This document shows positions 1 through 7,289 of a stretch of DNA of 57,452 nucleotides, piece by piece. Every line of letters starts with the position of its first letter. Within the stretch, counting starts at the first letter, position 1. The position numbers and the translations under genes were made by a program. Source of the DNA: an uncultured Eubacterium sp. (GTDB taxonomy: Bacteria; Bacillota; Clostridia; Lachnospirales; Lachnospiraceae); assembly GCA_947090545.1 (NCBI GenBank), contig CAMUPC010000003.1, positions 1 to 57,452 of the forward strand, written 5' to 3'. The notes below the pieces were generated by a model, which had not been told where the DNA came from, ran no database searches, and was given only the letters and a program-made list of their open reading frames with translations.

Positions 1-2
1 GC

Positions 3-236
3 GGCGGTACTGGACGTACCCTCCATCCAGACAACATGGCAGCAGGCCCGGCTTCTTACGGCATGACTGACACGATGGGGCGTATGCATTCAGACGCACA
101 GTTTGCTGGTTCTTCCTCTGTTCCGGCACACGTAGAGATGATGGGCTTGATCGGCATGGGCAACAATCCTATGGTTGGCGCTACAGTGGCTGTAGCGGTT
201 TCTGTAGAGGAAGCAGCGAATGCTGGGAAGTTCTAA
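3..236 (+). CDS. 3' end of an unidentified gene (partial)
   Basis: The reading frame is open from the left edge and ends at a TAA at 234-236, giving about 77 residues of a C-terminus. It is rich in Gly, Met and Ala: a GGTGRTLHPDN stretch, then a Met-rich middle, then an alternating Val/Ala run (VGATVAVAVSVEEA) near the end. An internal ATG at 36 is not needed as a start because the frame continues upstream. I do not recognise the family and name no function. A good terminator follows directly, so this is the last gene of its transcript. It is probably an intact chromosomal gene into whose downstream flank the mobile debris of the next 6 kb was inserted. Confidence 0.7.
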   Translation, partial: GGTGRTLHPDNMAAGPASYGMTDTMGRMHSDAQFAGSSSVPAHVEMMGLIGMGNNPMVGATVAVAVSVEEAANAGKF

Positions 237-252
237 CAAATAGTGTATTTAT

Positions 253-296
253 AAGGGTTTCCGTTGATGCAAGTTGTCAGCGGAAGTCCTTAATTT
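253..296 (+). terminator. Rho-independent terminator after the first gene
   Basis: Arms 253-267 (AAGGGTTTCCGTTGA) and 277-291 (TCAGCGGAAGTCCTT) pair over 15 positions with a few G-T wobbles, around a 9-base loop. AATTTT follows. It starts 16 bases after the stop codon of the partial gene. Confidence 0.75.
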
Positions 297-533
297 TGCA
301 CGTAATAGACATGAGGCAATAGACAAAAAAAGTACCATCCTGCAACCCCTCTCGTAATTCTCTGATAATGCCGGATGCACCTGTAGCGGAATCTAATACC
401 CATTTGTCAGGCTTACCATTTCTGATACGTGGTTTTGTACTGGTTGGACGATTCATAAGATAGCCGCAGTGGGGACAGGCGCAGCTTTGTCTGATACATC
501 ATGTTTGCACTCTGGACACTTTAGTAGCGCCAT
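277..533 (-). pseudogene. Frameshifted zinc-ribbon protein remnant
   Basis: Reading leftward from an ATG at 533, the first frame gives MALLKCPECKHDVSDKA and then stops. A shift of frame at about 485 continues as CPHCGYLMNRPTSTKPR and stays open to a TGA at 277-279. The two halves make a CPEC...CPHC zinc ribbon, a design common in short proteins carried by Firmicute mobile elements. One frameshift separates the two cysteine pairs, so the gene is probably dead. The 3' end overlaps the terminator of the converging partial gene. Confidence 0.55.
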
Positions 534-921
534 TAGATTACTTCCTTTCTATAGACAGAGCCAAAGCCTTTAGATTGTTTCATCTGCATCACCTTCTTTT
601 ACCTTCAAATAGTTATTTCGTATTTCTCTTAAATATTTTTCTACTTACTTCCTACTACGGAAAAATAAGTTGGAAATGCCAAAAATCTTAAAAATCAAGA
701 TTGATATAGGCTTGAGAATATGTTAGACTGTATTCGTTTCAAATCAATGTGTCAGACATAGAGAAAGAAGTGATTTGTATGTGTATCAACACCAAAAAAA
801 GAAACAAAGCATTTCTCCATGCAAAGCCAGTAAATTGCGACAGTTGCATGGAGTAAAAGGGAGTCGCAAAATAAAAATGCTGGCTTTGCAACTTGACTAT
901 TATATCAAGGAGGAAGCCCGC

Positions 922-1185
922 ATGAAATATCTTAATGCACAAGTTATTCTTCCAGACGCATTGGTAAAGGAATTGCAAACTTATGTTCAAGGAGAATATA
1001 TCTATGTTCCTGTCGAACAGAAGCAACAAAAGCGTTGGGGAGAAGTTTCCGGCTATCGGCAAGAACTAAAGCAACGCAATCAGCAGATAAAAGAGGAGTA
1101 TCAAAACGGTATTTCTATGGAGTGTCTATCTGAAAAATATTGCTTATCTGTATATGCTGTCCGGAAAATCATATATCAAAAGTAA
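922..1185 (+). CDS. CD3324-like small protein with a helix-turn-helix-like tail
   Basis: 87 residues starting MKYLNAQVILPDALVKELQ. The ATG at 922 is preceded by AAGGAGG at 907-913 with good spacing, so the in-frame upstream extension to 775 is not used. The protein resembles the CD3324 family of clostridial proteins: an N-terminal LPxxLVKELQxYxxGEYIYVP segment, a basic middle, and a C-terminal ISMECLSEKYCLSVYAVRKIIY segment that looks like a recognition helix-turn-helix. The role is unknown; a small DNA-binding protein is a reasonable inference. It stands alone, with 134 bases to the next gene. Confidence 0.7.
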   Translation: MKYLNAQVILPDALVKELQTYVQGEYIYVPVEQKQQKRWGEVSGYRQELKQRNQQIKEEYQNGISMECLSEKYCLSVYAVRKIIYQK

Positions 1186-1319
1186 CCGTAAGGGGCTGCC
1201 AAGTTGCAGCCTCTTATTTTATACAAATTGTTTCGGTATTGTACGGTGTATAGAATATTTCTATGAATGGCGGTAAGATAAGAGCGAAGTATATAAATAT
1301 TTTGTGAAAGGCGGCTATT

Positions 1320-2024
1320 ATGTGTACAAGATTTGTTTATCGTGGAAATGACATGATAACAGGCTTTAATTTTGATATTGACCTTTCTGTATGGAAGCAT
1401 AAAGTGATTGAAGAACGAGAACGCTTCTATATCGGGATTTTGCGACCAGACGGGGTATATCATTCTTATCATGGAGTGAATCAAAATGGGAATGTCGGAA
1501 CGCTGTTATATGTGCATGGCAATCCTGCCGGAGAATATCAAAAAGGCAGAGAATTTATAACGATTGCAGATTTAACAGAACAGTTTATTAAAGCGCAAAT
1601 TTCCTTTGATGATGTTCTTCAAATTGCCAAGTCAAAGAAAATTGTTTATGCGCCAGATGCGACTATGCAGGCGATGTTGTCCGATGTTCAAGGGCGTACA
1701 TTAGTAATTGAACCGGGAATTGGGTATCGGGAAGAACAAAGTAAATATTCCTTGATAACAAACTATTCCTTGATGAAGCCAGAAAGCACGAAAGATTTTA
1801 TTGTGTCCGGCGATGATAGATACGAACGGGCATTGCCATTGTTGGATAATTGCAAAAATAAGTTTTCTCTTTCCAACGCATTTGAATTGCTTTATGCTGT
1901 CCGTCAAGAAGGCGAATGGGCGACCAGAGTTTCTTTTGTTTATTCAGCAAATAAACAAACAGTATATTATATAGAAAATAACAACTTTGAACATATCAGA
2001 AAATTCAAATTTTTGCCGGCATAA
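1320..2024 (+). CDS. Linear amide C-N hydrolase, choloylglycine-hydrolase-like
   Basis: 234 residues starting MCTRFVYRGNDMITGFNFDID; the start has an AAAGGCGG ribosome binding site. Cys2 after Met removal is the N-terminal nucleophile of the Ntn-hydrolase C59/C45-like superfamily, which includes bile salt hydrolase, penicillin V acylase and related amidases or acyltransferases. The protein is short compared with typical bile salt hydrolases (about 320-330 residues), and the usual Arg after the first strand (FGRTLDY-type) is missing, replaced by GFNFDID. The substrate is therefore uncertain and bile salt hydrolysis should not be assumed. It sits between small remnants of mobile elements, so it may have been transferred. 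Confidence 0.7.
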   Translation: MCTRFVYRGNDMITGFNFDIDLSVWKHKVIEERERFYIGILRPDGVYHSYHGVNQNGNVGTLLYVHGNPAGEYQKGREFITIADLTEQFIKAQISFDDVLQIAKSKKIVYAPDATMQAMLSDVQGRTLVIEPGIGYREEQSKYSLITNYSLMKPESTKDFIVSGDDRYERALPLLDNCKNKFSLSNAFELLYAVRQEGEWATRVSFVYSANKQTVYYIENNNFEHIRKFKFLPA

Positions 2025-2040
2025 CAAGAAAGGAATCATC

Positions 2041-2660
2041 ATGCCACAGAAGATTTATCCTCGTTCAAAAGACAGGGAAACAATTTATTTAAAAAGCGTT
2101 ATTAGCAACCCCAATATCTAGTTGGCGATTATACAATATATAATGATTTTGTCAGAGAACCAAGAGAATTTGAAAAGAATAATGTTTTGTATCAATACCC
2201 AATCAATCAAGATAAGCTGATAATTGGTAAGTTTTGTTCTATTGCCTGCGGAGCAAAGTTTATATTTAACAGTGCAAATCACAGTTTATCTTCTCTATCC
2301 ACCTATCCATTTCCCATATTTTTCGAGGAATGGAATTTAGATGTAAAAGATATTAAAAATGCGTGGGAGAACAAAGGTGATATAATTATCGGAAATGATG
2401 TTTGGGTTGGTTATGAAGCGGTCATTTTAGCAGGTGTTACGATTGGAGATGGTGCTGTTATCGGAACACGAGCTGTTGTTACAAAAGACATTCCCCCATA
2501 TACAATCGTTGGCGGTGTTCCGGCAAAGCCTATAAGAAAGCGTTTTACCCAAGAAACGATTGATTTGCTGCTTAAAATAAAATGGTGGAATTGGCCTGAA
2601 GAACATATCCGACAGCATATAACCGAGATACAGTCAGGAAAAATCGAATATTTGCGTTAA
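2041..2660 (+). pseudogene. Frameshifted Vat/CatB-type xenobiotic acetyltransferase
   Basis: An ATG at 2041 with an AAGAAAGGA site opens MPQKIYPRSKDRETIYLK and stops at the TAG 2119-2121. Missing one base there, the next frame continues VGDYTIYNDFVREPREFE and runs to 2660. Together they give about 206 residues with the left-handed beta-helix acetyltransferase landmarks IIGNDVWVGYEAVILAGVTIGDGAVIG, VVTKDIPPYTIVGGVPAKPI and a C-terminal WWNWP motif. This matches the length and motifs of streptogramin A (Vat) or type B chloramphenicol acetyltransferases. The distal piece from a TTG at 2187 lacks the N-terminal domain and is probably inactive. Confidence 0.75.
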
Positions 2661-2661
2661 A

Positions 2662-2820
2662 TTGCCGCACGACAGAAAAGAAAAACAGGGAGAGCCGGAA
2701 GCGGTAGACATAGTATTGCGGCACTATACCGGACGTATCAAGTACCTGTCTACCTATCAGGGGCATATCAACGACGATATACAGGACAGATTAAAGTAAA
2801 AACTGGTGGAAGCTATAGGG
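2662..2820 (+). pseudogene. Remnant of a conjugative-transposon helix-turn-helix gene
   Basis: In one frame this encodes LPHDRKEKQGEPEAV, then DIVLRHYTGRIKYLSTYQGH, then INDDIQDRLK, a stop, and KLVEAI. The pattern is typical of the short helix-turn-helix/sigma-like accessory ORF carried by Tn916-like elements of gut Firmicutes. A stop codon near 2796 and the missing start show it is a relic. It indicates that an integrative element once occupied this site. Confidence 0.5.
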
Positions 2821-3518
2821 TAAACTTTGCGCTTCGCGCCCTTGACAGCTTTTTTTGTCTTTGCTGATAGGCAGTCAAGAGGACGAAATCAGTAAACTGC
2901 TTTCGACCTCAATTTATTATGGGGATTGTTACGCAGTAGGGACTATTTTGTCCTTGATTTATGCGGCTTTGCGGGCATTGAAACGACAGGGTAAGGGTTT
3001 TATATGTCTGCCCTCAAAAACGGCGTTCTATTGCGTAACGTAACTACTGGTATAAAATAGGAACTAGCTATGTCTATAATGAAACAAGTGAAAGGCATTA
3101 AAATGCGGTATTTTTGTGTCTGGAGTTGAGGGATAGAATACAGACAGTGGAAGATGTATTTTATAAAAACAACAGTCAGAAATATTGACAGAACCAAATG
3201 GAAAGCATATATTATTATTACCGATATATATACATTCGCAGATGTGAAAAAATGTATGTACAAGTTCAAAGGCGCTGGATATTACGAGGGAGGAAAAGCA
3301 TGGAAAAGATTCTGTAAGTATCGTGATTCACGATGATGGAGACATGGAGCCATATAATTTGAGGGAATTGTCTCATAGTGAAGCCCATAGAAAGAGGTCA
3401 GAGGTGATTTGCCTGCATGGGCAAAGAGCAAGACGATTATTACGAAAAACAAAATGGGAGAATATTATGGGAGTTTATAGCCATAAATAAATAATAAAAG
3501 AAAGGTAAGGTGGTGTTC
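2821..3518. other. Degraded stretch without a supportable gene
   Basis: About 700 bases with only short broken frames. One open stretch (about 3245-3490, + strand) ends with a Lys/Arg-rich tail just before TAA, but has no recognisable family or convincing start. Frames at 2855-3043 and 3154-3336 lack good starts and family likeness. It looks like decayed mobile-element DNA. The last bases carry the ribosome binding site of the Panacea gene. Confidence 0.5.
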
Positions 3519-4013
3519 ATGGAAAAAATTCTTGATGTTGCTCAATATATTTATGATGAATACAAGCGGCAGTCGGGAGAAAACATCGATGAAATGAAGC
3601 TGCATAAACTGCTTTATTTTACGCAGCGGGAAAGCCTTGCAATTACAAATGAGCCATTATTTTTGGAAAATTTTGAAGGCTGGAAATATGGACCTGTGTC
3701 GAAAGAAGTGCGCGCACATTATGCGGATGATGGTATGCATTATGAAGATAAAAAGCCTCTTTCTGCTGAAGGGGCATATATTACAAAAAATGTAATACTC
3801 CAGTATGGCGCTTTAGCCTCATGGAAATTGAGTCAGCTTTCCCATAATGAGTTATCCTGGAAAAAATCCCGCAGGGGGTTTGCAGAAGAGGAAAACGGGA
3901 ATGTATTGCTTTTAATTGATGATATCAGAACGGATGCGAAAAAGGTCAGGCCGTATGATGCAGTGTATGATATGTATTATGATGAATTTGAGGATGCAGA
4001 GGTGACCCAATGA
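3519..4013 (+). CDS. Panacea-domain (DUF4065) antitoxin-like protein
   Basis: 164 residues starting MEKILDVAQYIYDEYKRQSG. The ATG at 3519 is preferred over in-frame GTGs at 3510 and 3513 because of the AAGGTAAGG site at 3503-3510. Family landmarks are the N-terminal ILDVAQYI helix, MKLHKLLYF, GWKYGPVSKEV and a C-terminal LSHNELSWKKSR. These are typical of the SocA/GepA/Panacea (PF13274) domain. That domain serves as a promiscuous antitoxin fused or paired to many unrelated toxins. The stop overlaps the start of the next gene by ATGA, so the pair is translationally coupled; the partner indicates a type II toxin-antitoxin role. Confidence 0.8.
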   Translation: MEKILDVAQYIYDEYKRQSGENIDEMKLHKLLYFTQRESLAITNEPLFLENFEGWKYGPVSKEVRAHYADDGMHYEDKKPLSAEGAYITKNVILQYGALASWKLSQLSHNELSWKKSRRGFAEEENGNVLLLIDDIRTDAKKVRPYDAVYDMYYDEFEDAEVTQ

Positions 4014-4381
4014 TAGGAAAGATGTATTGGGCTACTTTCAAATTTTATGATATTTCAAAACATAGAATGGCATTTAAAAAGCGTCCAGTGCTTATTATAG
4101 GAGAAGCTGACCAGAAAGATTATGTTATACTACCTGTTTCAAGGGTTACTAAGAAAGAACATCTGGATCTGAACTATGATTTTGAAATGCAAAGCAAGGA
4201 TTACCCTTCATTATCGTTAAAAGCAACATCTTATGTACGCACTCATAAGCAGGCTGTTGTGAATAATGGGGATCTTGCAGATTGCATTGCCGATTTTAAG
4301 GAGGAATACCCAGACGCATACATATCAGTAATAGCTTTAGTGGAAGAGTATCAAAAGGAATTAATTAACAGGGCGCTTTAA
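4010..4381 (+). CDS. PemK/MazF-like toxin partner of the Panacea protein
   Basis: 123 residues. The N-terminus KMYWATFKFYDISKHRMAFKKRPVLII followed by YVILPVSRVTKK resembles the beta-barrel of PemK/MazF endoribonucleases: a K-x-RPVLII core strand and a second strand with polar loop residues. A middle ATSYVRTHKQAVV matches the strand that usually carries a conserved Ser/Thr or His. Overlap by four bases with the upstream Panacea gene fits a toxin-antitoxin operon in antitoxin-toxin order. mRNA cleavage is inferred from the fold, not shown. Confidence 0.65.
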   Translation: MIGKMYWATFKFYDISKHRMAFKKRPVLIIGEADQKDYVILPVSRVTKKEHLDLNYDFEMQSKDYPSLSLKATSYVRTHKQAVVNNGDLADCIADFKEEYPDAYISVIALVEEYQKELINRAL

Positions 4382-4439
4382 TATTGAAAATGCCTAAAAT
4401 AGTTGTAAGAAGCGTTGAGGCATGATAACATTTGGTGAT

Positions 4440-4667
4440 TAACTGGTTTAACACCTGGTCCCAGTTCTTGTATCGCTGGTCCCATTTTTTTACTACATTT
4501 TCACTGGCCAGATACAGCATCTTTTCTAATGCAATGTCACTTGGGAAAACACTTTTTGTCACTTTCCTGTACTGTCGGTTCAGCCCTTCAATAATGTTTG
4601 TCGTGTACATGATCCTCCTGATATCATCCGAGAATTGGAAAAAGGAACTTATGCCATCCCAGTTGTT
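4440..4667 (-). mobile_element. IS256-family transposase C-terminal remnant
   Basis: The minus strand reads NNWDGISSFFQFSDDIRRIM, then YTTNIIEGLNRQYRKVTKSV, then FPSDIALEKMLYLA and KNWDQVLNQL. These are the hallmark C-terminal blocks of IS256 (Mutator) DDE transposases. Only this piece is present: the catalytic core and IS ends are missing. Downstream of NQL the frame runs out into unrelated codons opposite the toxin gene. Its 5' edge at about 4667 is exactly where homology to HicB stops. Confidence 0.8.
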
Positions 4668-4903
4668 CCGCTGTAATTATTTGGTGCTTCTGGAATTGGT
4701 ATAGGAAGATTATTTTCTATCTTTATTTCAATATATCCTTCCAATGCTTCATTAAGGCTTTCATATAATCCTTCAAGTGTATCACTGGTACTTTGGCATC
4801 CGTCAAGTTCCAAAATTCTGCCATAGAAATAGTGTCCGCTTTCATCATTTATTTCCTGCACTAATCTTGTATAGGGCAATCTCGTATAATCCGTAACTTC
4901 CAT
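4649..4903 (-). pseudogene. hicB: HicB antitoxin truncated by the IS256 remnant
   Basis: 84 codons starting MEVTDYTRLPYTRLVQEIND with an AGGAG site nine bases before the ATG. The N-terminal partial-RNase-H-like fold is complete: YFYGRILELDGCQSTSDTLE and LNEALEGYIEIKIENNLPIP are classic HicB blocks. The protein reads NNYSG and then loses homology at about 4667, where the IS256 fragment starts, and stops after GTTGMA. The C-terminal ribbon-helix-helix/HTH DNA-binding domain is absent. It might still bind HicA but should not repress the operon normally. Confidence 0.75.
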
Positions 4904-4950
4904 GCTTTCATGCTCCTTTCCGCTTGCTATAATATGCCAGGATAAGGGGA

Positions 4951-5097
4951 TTATTCCCTATTCAGATAATGCTTATGGCTTCCTTTTTGTCTTGCTGGAA
5001 TATAGCCGTATGCTGCTAAAACTTTGTCTATTTCTTCTGTCCGCATTCCATTTGGCTGCTGCTTCATTTTTTCAATCAGCTTTTTTACGTTTGGCAC
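4951..5097 (-). CDS. hicA: HicA-type mRNA interferase toxin
   Basis: 48 residues from a GTG at 5097 with AAGGAG upstream: PNVKKLIEKMKQQPNGMRTE, then EIDKVLAAYGYIPARQKGSH, then KHYLNRE. The dsRBD-like fold and catalytic GSH-x-H motif are typical of HicA. The form with PNG at the start of the second helix is the common clostridial type. It lies upstream of hicB in the usual toxin-first order, with 47 bases between them. With HicB truncated, toxin control may be altered. Confidence 0.75.
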   Translation of the reverse strand: MPNVKKLIEKMKQQPNGMRTEEIDKVLAAYGYIPARQKGSHKHYLNRE

Positions 5098-5118
5098 TGG
5101 GATTATCTCCTTTTCTAT

Positions 5119-5156
5119 ATTATAGTATTATATATAGTACTATATGTCAATGTCAA
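5119..5156 (-). promoter_or_regulatory. hicAB promoter with overlapping inverted repeat
   Basis: Read on the minus strand: TTGACA (5156-5151), an 18-base spacer, then TATAAT (5132-5127). Arms TATAGTA (5121-5127) and TACTATA (5138-5144) form an inverted repeat across the -10 element. Autoregulated HicAB operons place the HicB operator here. The repressor's DNA-binding domain is the part lost from this HicB copy. Confidence 0.55.
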
Positions 5157-5173
5157 AATAAAGTATTGTTTCT

Positions 5174-5370
5174 ATGTCTATTGAGCATCAAAAGTTATTA
5201 ACAACAAAGAAATTTATTGAAGCAAAGAAGCAGATACAGAAGCATAGCAGGGATTTTAATGGTGCATTGTCAGATGCAGATTGCATGAAGCTGATAGGGC
5301 TTGCAAGAAATACATTCTATAAATATAAGAGAGGCTCGTTTACGCTGATTTGCCGCTTTTTGCAGAGCCT
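5174..5370 (+). pseudogene. Probable serine-recombinase C-terminal fragment
   Basis: The frame reads KKFIEAKKQIQKHSRDFNGA, then LSDADCMKLIGLARNTFYKY and KR, then runs into low-quality codons to a TGA at 5401. The CMKLIGLARNTFYKYKR block resembles the terminal helix-turn-helix of resolvase/invertase-type recombinases. No catalytic domain is present upstream. From about 5402 to 5459 I see nothing. The identification is tentative. Confidence 0.4.
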
Positions 5371-5459
5371 GCTTTCCATACCAGATTTCTTTATAAGCTG
5401 ACGGACAAGAGGAGCTTTCAGGCAGCGAAGATGGGGATGGGCGACACCTTGCATTGATG

Positions 5460-6347
5460 TTACATCGAAAGCCCTATATCCCAAAGGGATAACTGCCTGG
5501 CTGCGTTTTTTTCTTCAAAGGTATGCAGATATTGGAAGATCTGTTCATTGTTGTGGACAATGCCGGCTTTCTGGCATGTTTGTTCAAACAATCGCATCAA
5601 ATCCTGATGGTTCGGGCTTTCGATCCAATACTGATTTTTGTATGTCTGCATATAGGTTTCTTTTAAGTGCGGAAACAGGCGGTCGAGCTGCGCATAAAAA
5701 TACTCCCTGTTTCCGTCGCGAAGCGTAAGCCCCATCCCGAAGCAAAGAATGCCATAGACATTTGCTTCGATGCACAGTTCTAAAATACCGGAAAGATTGT
5801 CTCTTGTATCGTTTACAAAAGGCAGGATCGGCGTCAGCCATACAATGGTAGGGATTCCTGCATCCCGCAGTTGCTTGAGCACTTCAAAGCGCCGCTTTGT
5901 CGTACTGACATTCGGTTCAATGTTCCGGCACATGCCTTCATCATACGTCGTCAGCGTCATCTGCACGACGCATTTTGTCTTTTCATTTATTTTTTGCAGC
6001 AGCGGCAGATCCCGCAAAATACGGTCTGATTTTGTAATGATAGTAACGCCGAATCCGTACTGTCCGATCAGCTCCAGCGCTTTTTTCATATGGCAAAGCT
6101 CCAGTTCCAAAGGAATATACGGGTCAGTCATAGAGCCTGTACCGATCATGCATTTTTTGCGTTTACGCTGTAACGCTGTCTCCAGAAGAGAAACGGCGTT
6201 TTCTTTAACCTCGATATCTTCAAAATCGTGTTTCATCTGGTAGCACTTGCTCCTGGAATCGCAGTAAATACAGCCGTGGGAGCAGCCGCGGTATAGGTTC
6301 ATGCCGTTGTTGGATGATAAGATTCCTTTTGCTGTTACAAAGTGCAT
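5460..6347 (-). CDS. SPL-family radical SAM protein (spore photoproduct lyase-like)
   Basis: The ATG at 6347 gives 295 residues starting MHFVTAKGILSSNNGMNLYRG. The frame remains open to a TTG at 6410, but ATG 6347 fits the family's usual N-terminus. The radical SAM cluster motif CSHGCIYCD (CX3CX2C) binds the [4Fe-4S]-SAM site. Later blocks MIGTGSMTDPYIPLE, TIITKSDRILRD, VQMTLTT and LTPILPFVND are typical of COG1533 (SplB/Rv2578c-like) proteins. It lacks the extra conserved cysteine context of true spore photoproduct lyase as far as I can judge, so the substrate is unknown. It is a single gene, divergent from the glycan operon. Confidence 0.8.
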   Translation of the reverse strand: MHFVTAKGILSSNNGMNLYRGCSHGCIYCDSRSKCYQMKHDFEDIEVKENAVSLLETALQRKRKKCMIGTGSMTDPYIPLELELCHMKKALELIGQYGFGVTIITKSDRILRDLPLLQKINEKTKCVVQMTLTTYDEGMCRNIEPNVSTTKRRFEVLKQLRDAGIPTIVWLTPILPFVNDTRDNLSGILELCIEANVYGILCFGMGLTLRDGNREYFYAQLDRLFPHLKETYMQTYKNQYWIESPNHQDLMRLFEQTCQKAGIVHNNEQIFQYLHTFEEKNAARQLSLWDIGLSM

Positions 6348-6716
6348 TTGTCTGATCCTCACTGTTTTCAATGATTTTTTTGCTGCTGCTATAGTTCTAT
6401 TATAACGCAAACGTTTTCCGGTTGGAATAGAATTTTTGTTTGGATTTGATAAATAAGCAGAAATTAAGGAAATGCTTGATCAGTTTTGGAGGAGATAAGG
6501 AAAGTAAAATAATGCTAAAACGCAACTTTTCATAATAATTTGTTATCTTTAAGTATTCTATACCAATTCGTATTTTTTTGCAATATAAATGAAAAAATTG
6601 TAAAAAATTACCTGAATCTTGTTTGGATCAGGCTTTGTTTTTATTAAAATAAACGAAAAAAACAACAGCAAAAGGAACATTCAGATCAATGTCAATCATT
6701 TAGGGATGTGAGGGAA

Positions 6717-6771
6717 ATAAACTGTGATTTGCAGCGGAAAATTTGCAAACGTACGGTTTTCCTTAGTTTAT
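6717..6771. promoter_or_regulatory. Nested inverted repeats in the operon leader
   Basis: Outer arms ATAAACT (6717-6723) and AGTTTAT (6765-6771) enclose inner arms GGAAAA (6736-6741) and TTTTCC (6757-6762). A T run (6776-6780) follows. The structure could be a leaky terminator or antitermination site ahead of the operon, or an operator. The unequal spacers weaken the case. Confidence 0.35.
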
Positions 6772-6799
6772 GCTGTTTTTAGGAGATCGAATGACATAT

Positions 6800-6838
6800 G
6801 AAAAGCATAACATTTTATTATGAAATGTTATGCTTTTC
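6800..6838. promoter_or_regulatory. Perfect 16-bp hairpin ahead of the XRE gene
   Basis: GAAAAGCATAACATTT (6800-6815) is followed, after a 7-base loop, by its exact reverse complement (6823-6838). There is no T run after it, so it is not a simple terminator. It lies 64 bases before the start of the XRE regulator and is a candidate operator or leader-RNA structure for the 20 kb operon. Confidence 0.55.
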
Positions 6839-6902
6839 GTGTACAGCCGTATGGCAGTCAGAGCATTGCCGTATGGGAAACACTGCGGAAAGGAGCAGAT
6901 GG

Positions 6903-7289
6903 ATGAAAGAACTGGATTACGGCAGAATGGGAATGCGTATCCGGCAGGTGCGCAAAGCAAGAGGATGGTCGCAGGAAGAACTTGCAAAAAGGTGCGGAAT
7001 TAGTATGTCATTTTTAGGGCATATCGAACGCGGGACAAGGATTATGAGCTTAGAGACGTTTGTAAATATATGCGGAGCGTTGGATGCTGGCGCAGATGAG
7101 ATTCTTTGGGGTGTGGCAATTGCATCAGATACCATTCTGCATCTGTGGAAGCCGTCGGATCAGGTAGTGAAACAGGATGCGAAAACGGCAGGCAAAAAAG
7201 ACGCGGACAGCTATTCCATGTATGTAAAGATCATGAAGTCCGTAGCTGAGATTATGAACGAAGCACAGGATGTGAACGCAGGATCATAG
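6903..7289 (+). CDS. XRE-family transcriptional regulator of the glycan operon
   Basis: 128 residues starting MKELDYGRMGMRIRQVRKAR. AGGAG at 6890-6894 sets the ATG at 6903. The helix-turn-helix covers about residues 8-62, with WSQEELAKRCGISMSFLGHI and ERGTRIMSLETFVNICGAL. The C-terminal half is short and polar with no ligand domain. Its stop codon is followed immediately by the ATG of the first glycosyltransferase, so it heads the operon. Regulation of the operon through the hairpin or nested repeats upstream is an inference. Confidence 0.8.
   Translation: MKELDYGRMGMRIRQVRKARGWSQEELAKRCGISMSFLGHIERGTRIMSLETFVNICGALDAGADEILWGVAIASDTILHLWKPSDQVVKQDAKTAGKKDADSYSMYVKIMKSVAEIMNEAQDVNAGS

Larger units (their letters stand above)
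6348..6902. other. AT-rich intergenic region before the glycan operon
   Basis: About 550 bases separating the leftward radical SAM gene from the rightward glycan operon. It is A/T rich and holds two symmetric elements (listed separately) but no protein-coding frame that I trust. An in-frame upstream extension of the XRE gene from 6798 reads through the hairpin and is not the real start. Promoters for both directions must lie here; none is clear enough to name. Confidence 0.6.

Noticed and set aside
6800-6838. Invertible-promoter recombination site
   Set aside because: The two arms are only 7 bases apart, with no promoter-bearing segment between them, and no invertase gene is adjacent.
6798-6902. 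N-terminal extension of the XRE regulator
   Set aside because: It would be encoded by the perfect hairpin; the ATG at 6903 has a far better ribosome site and matches the XRE domain start.
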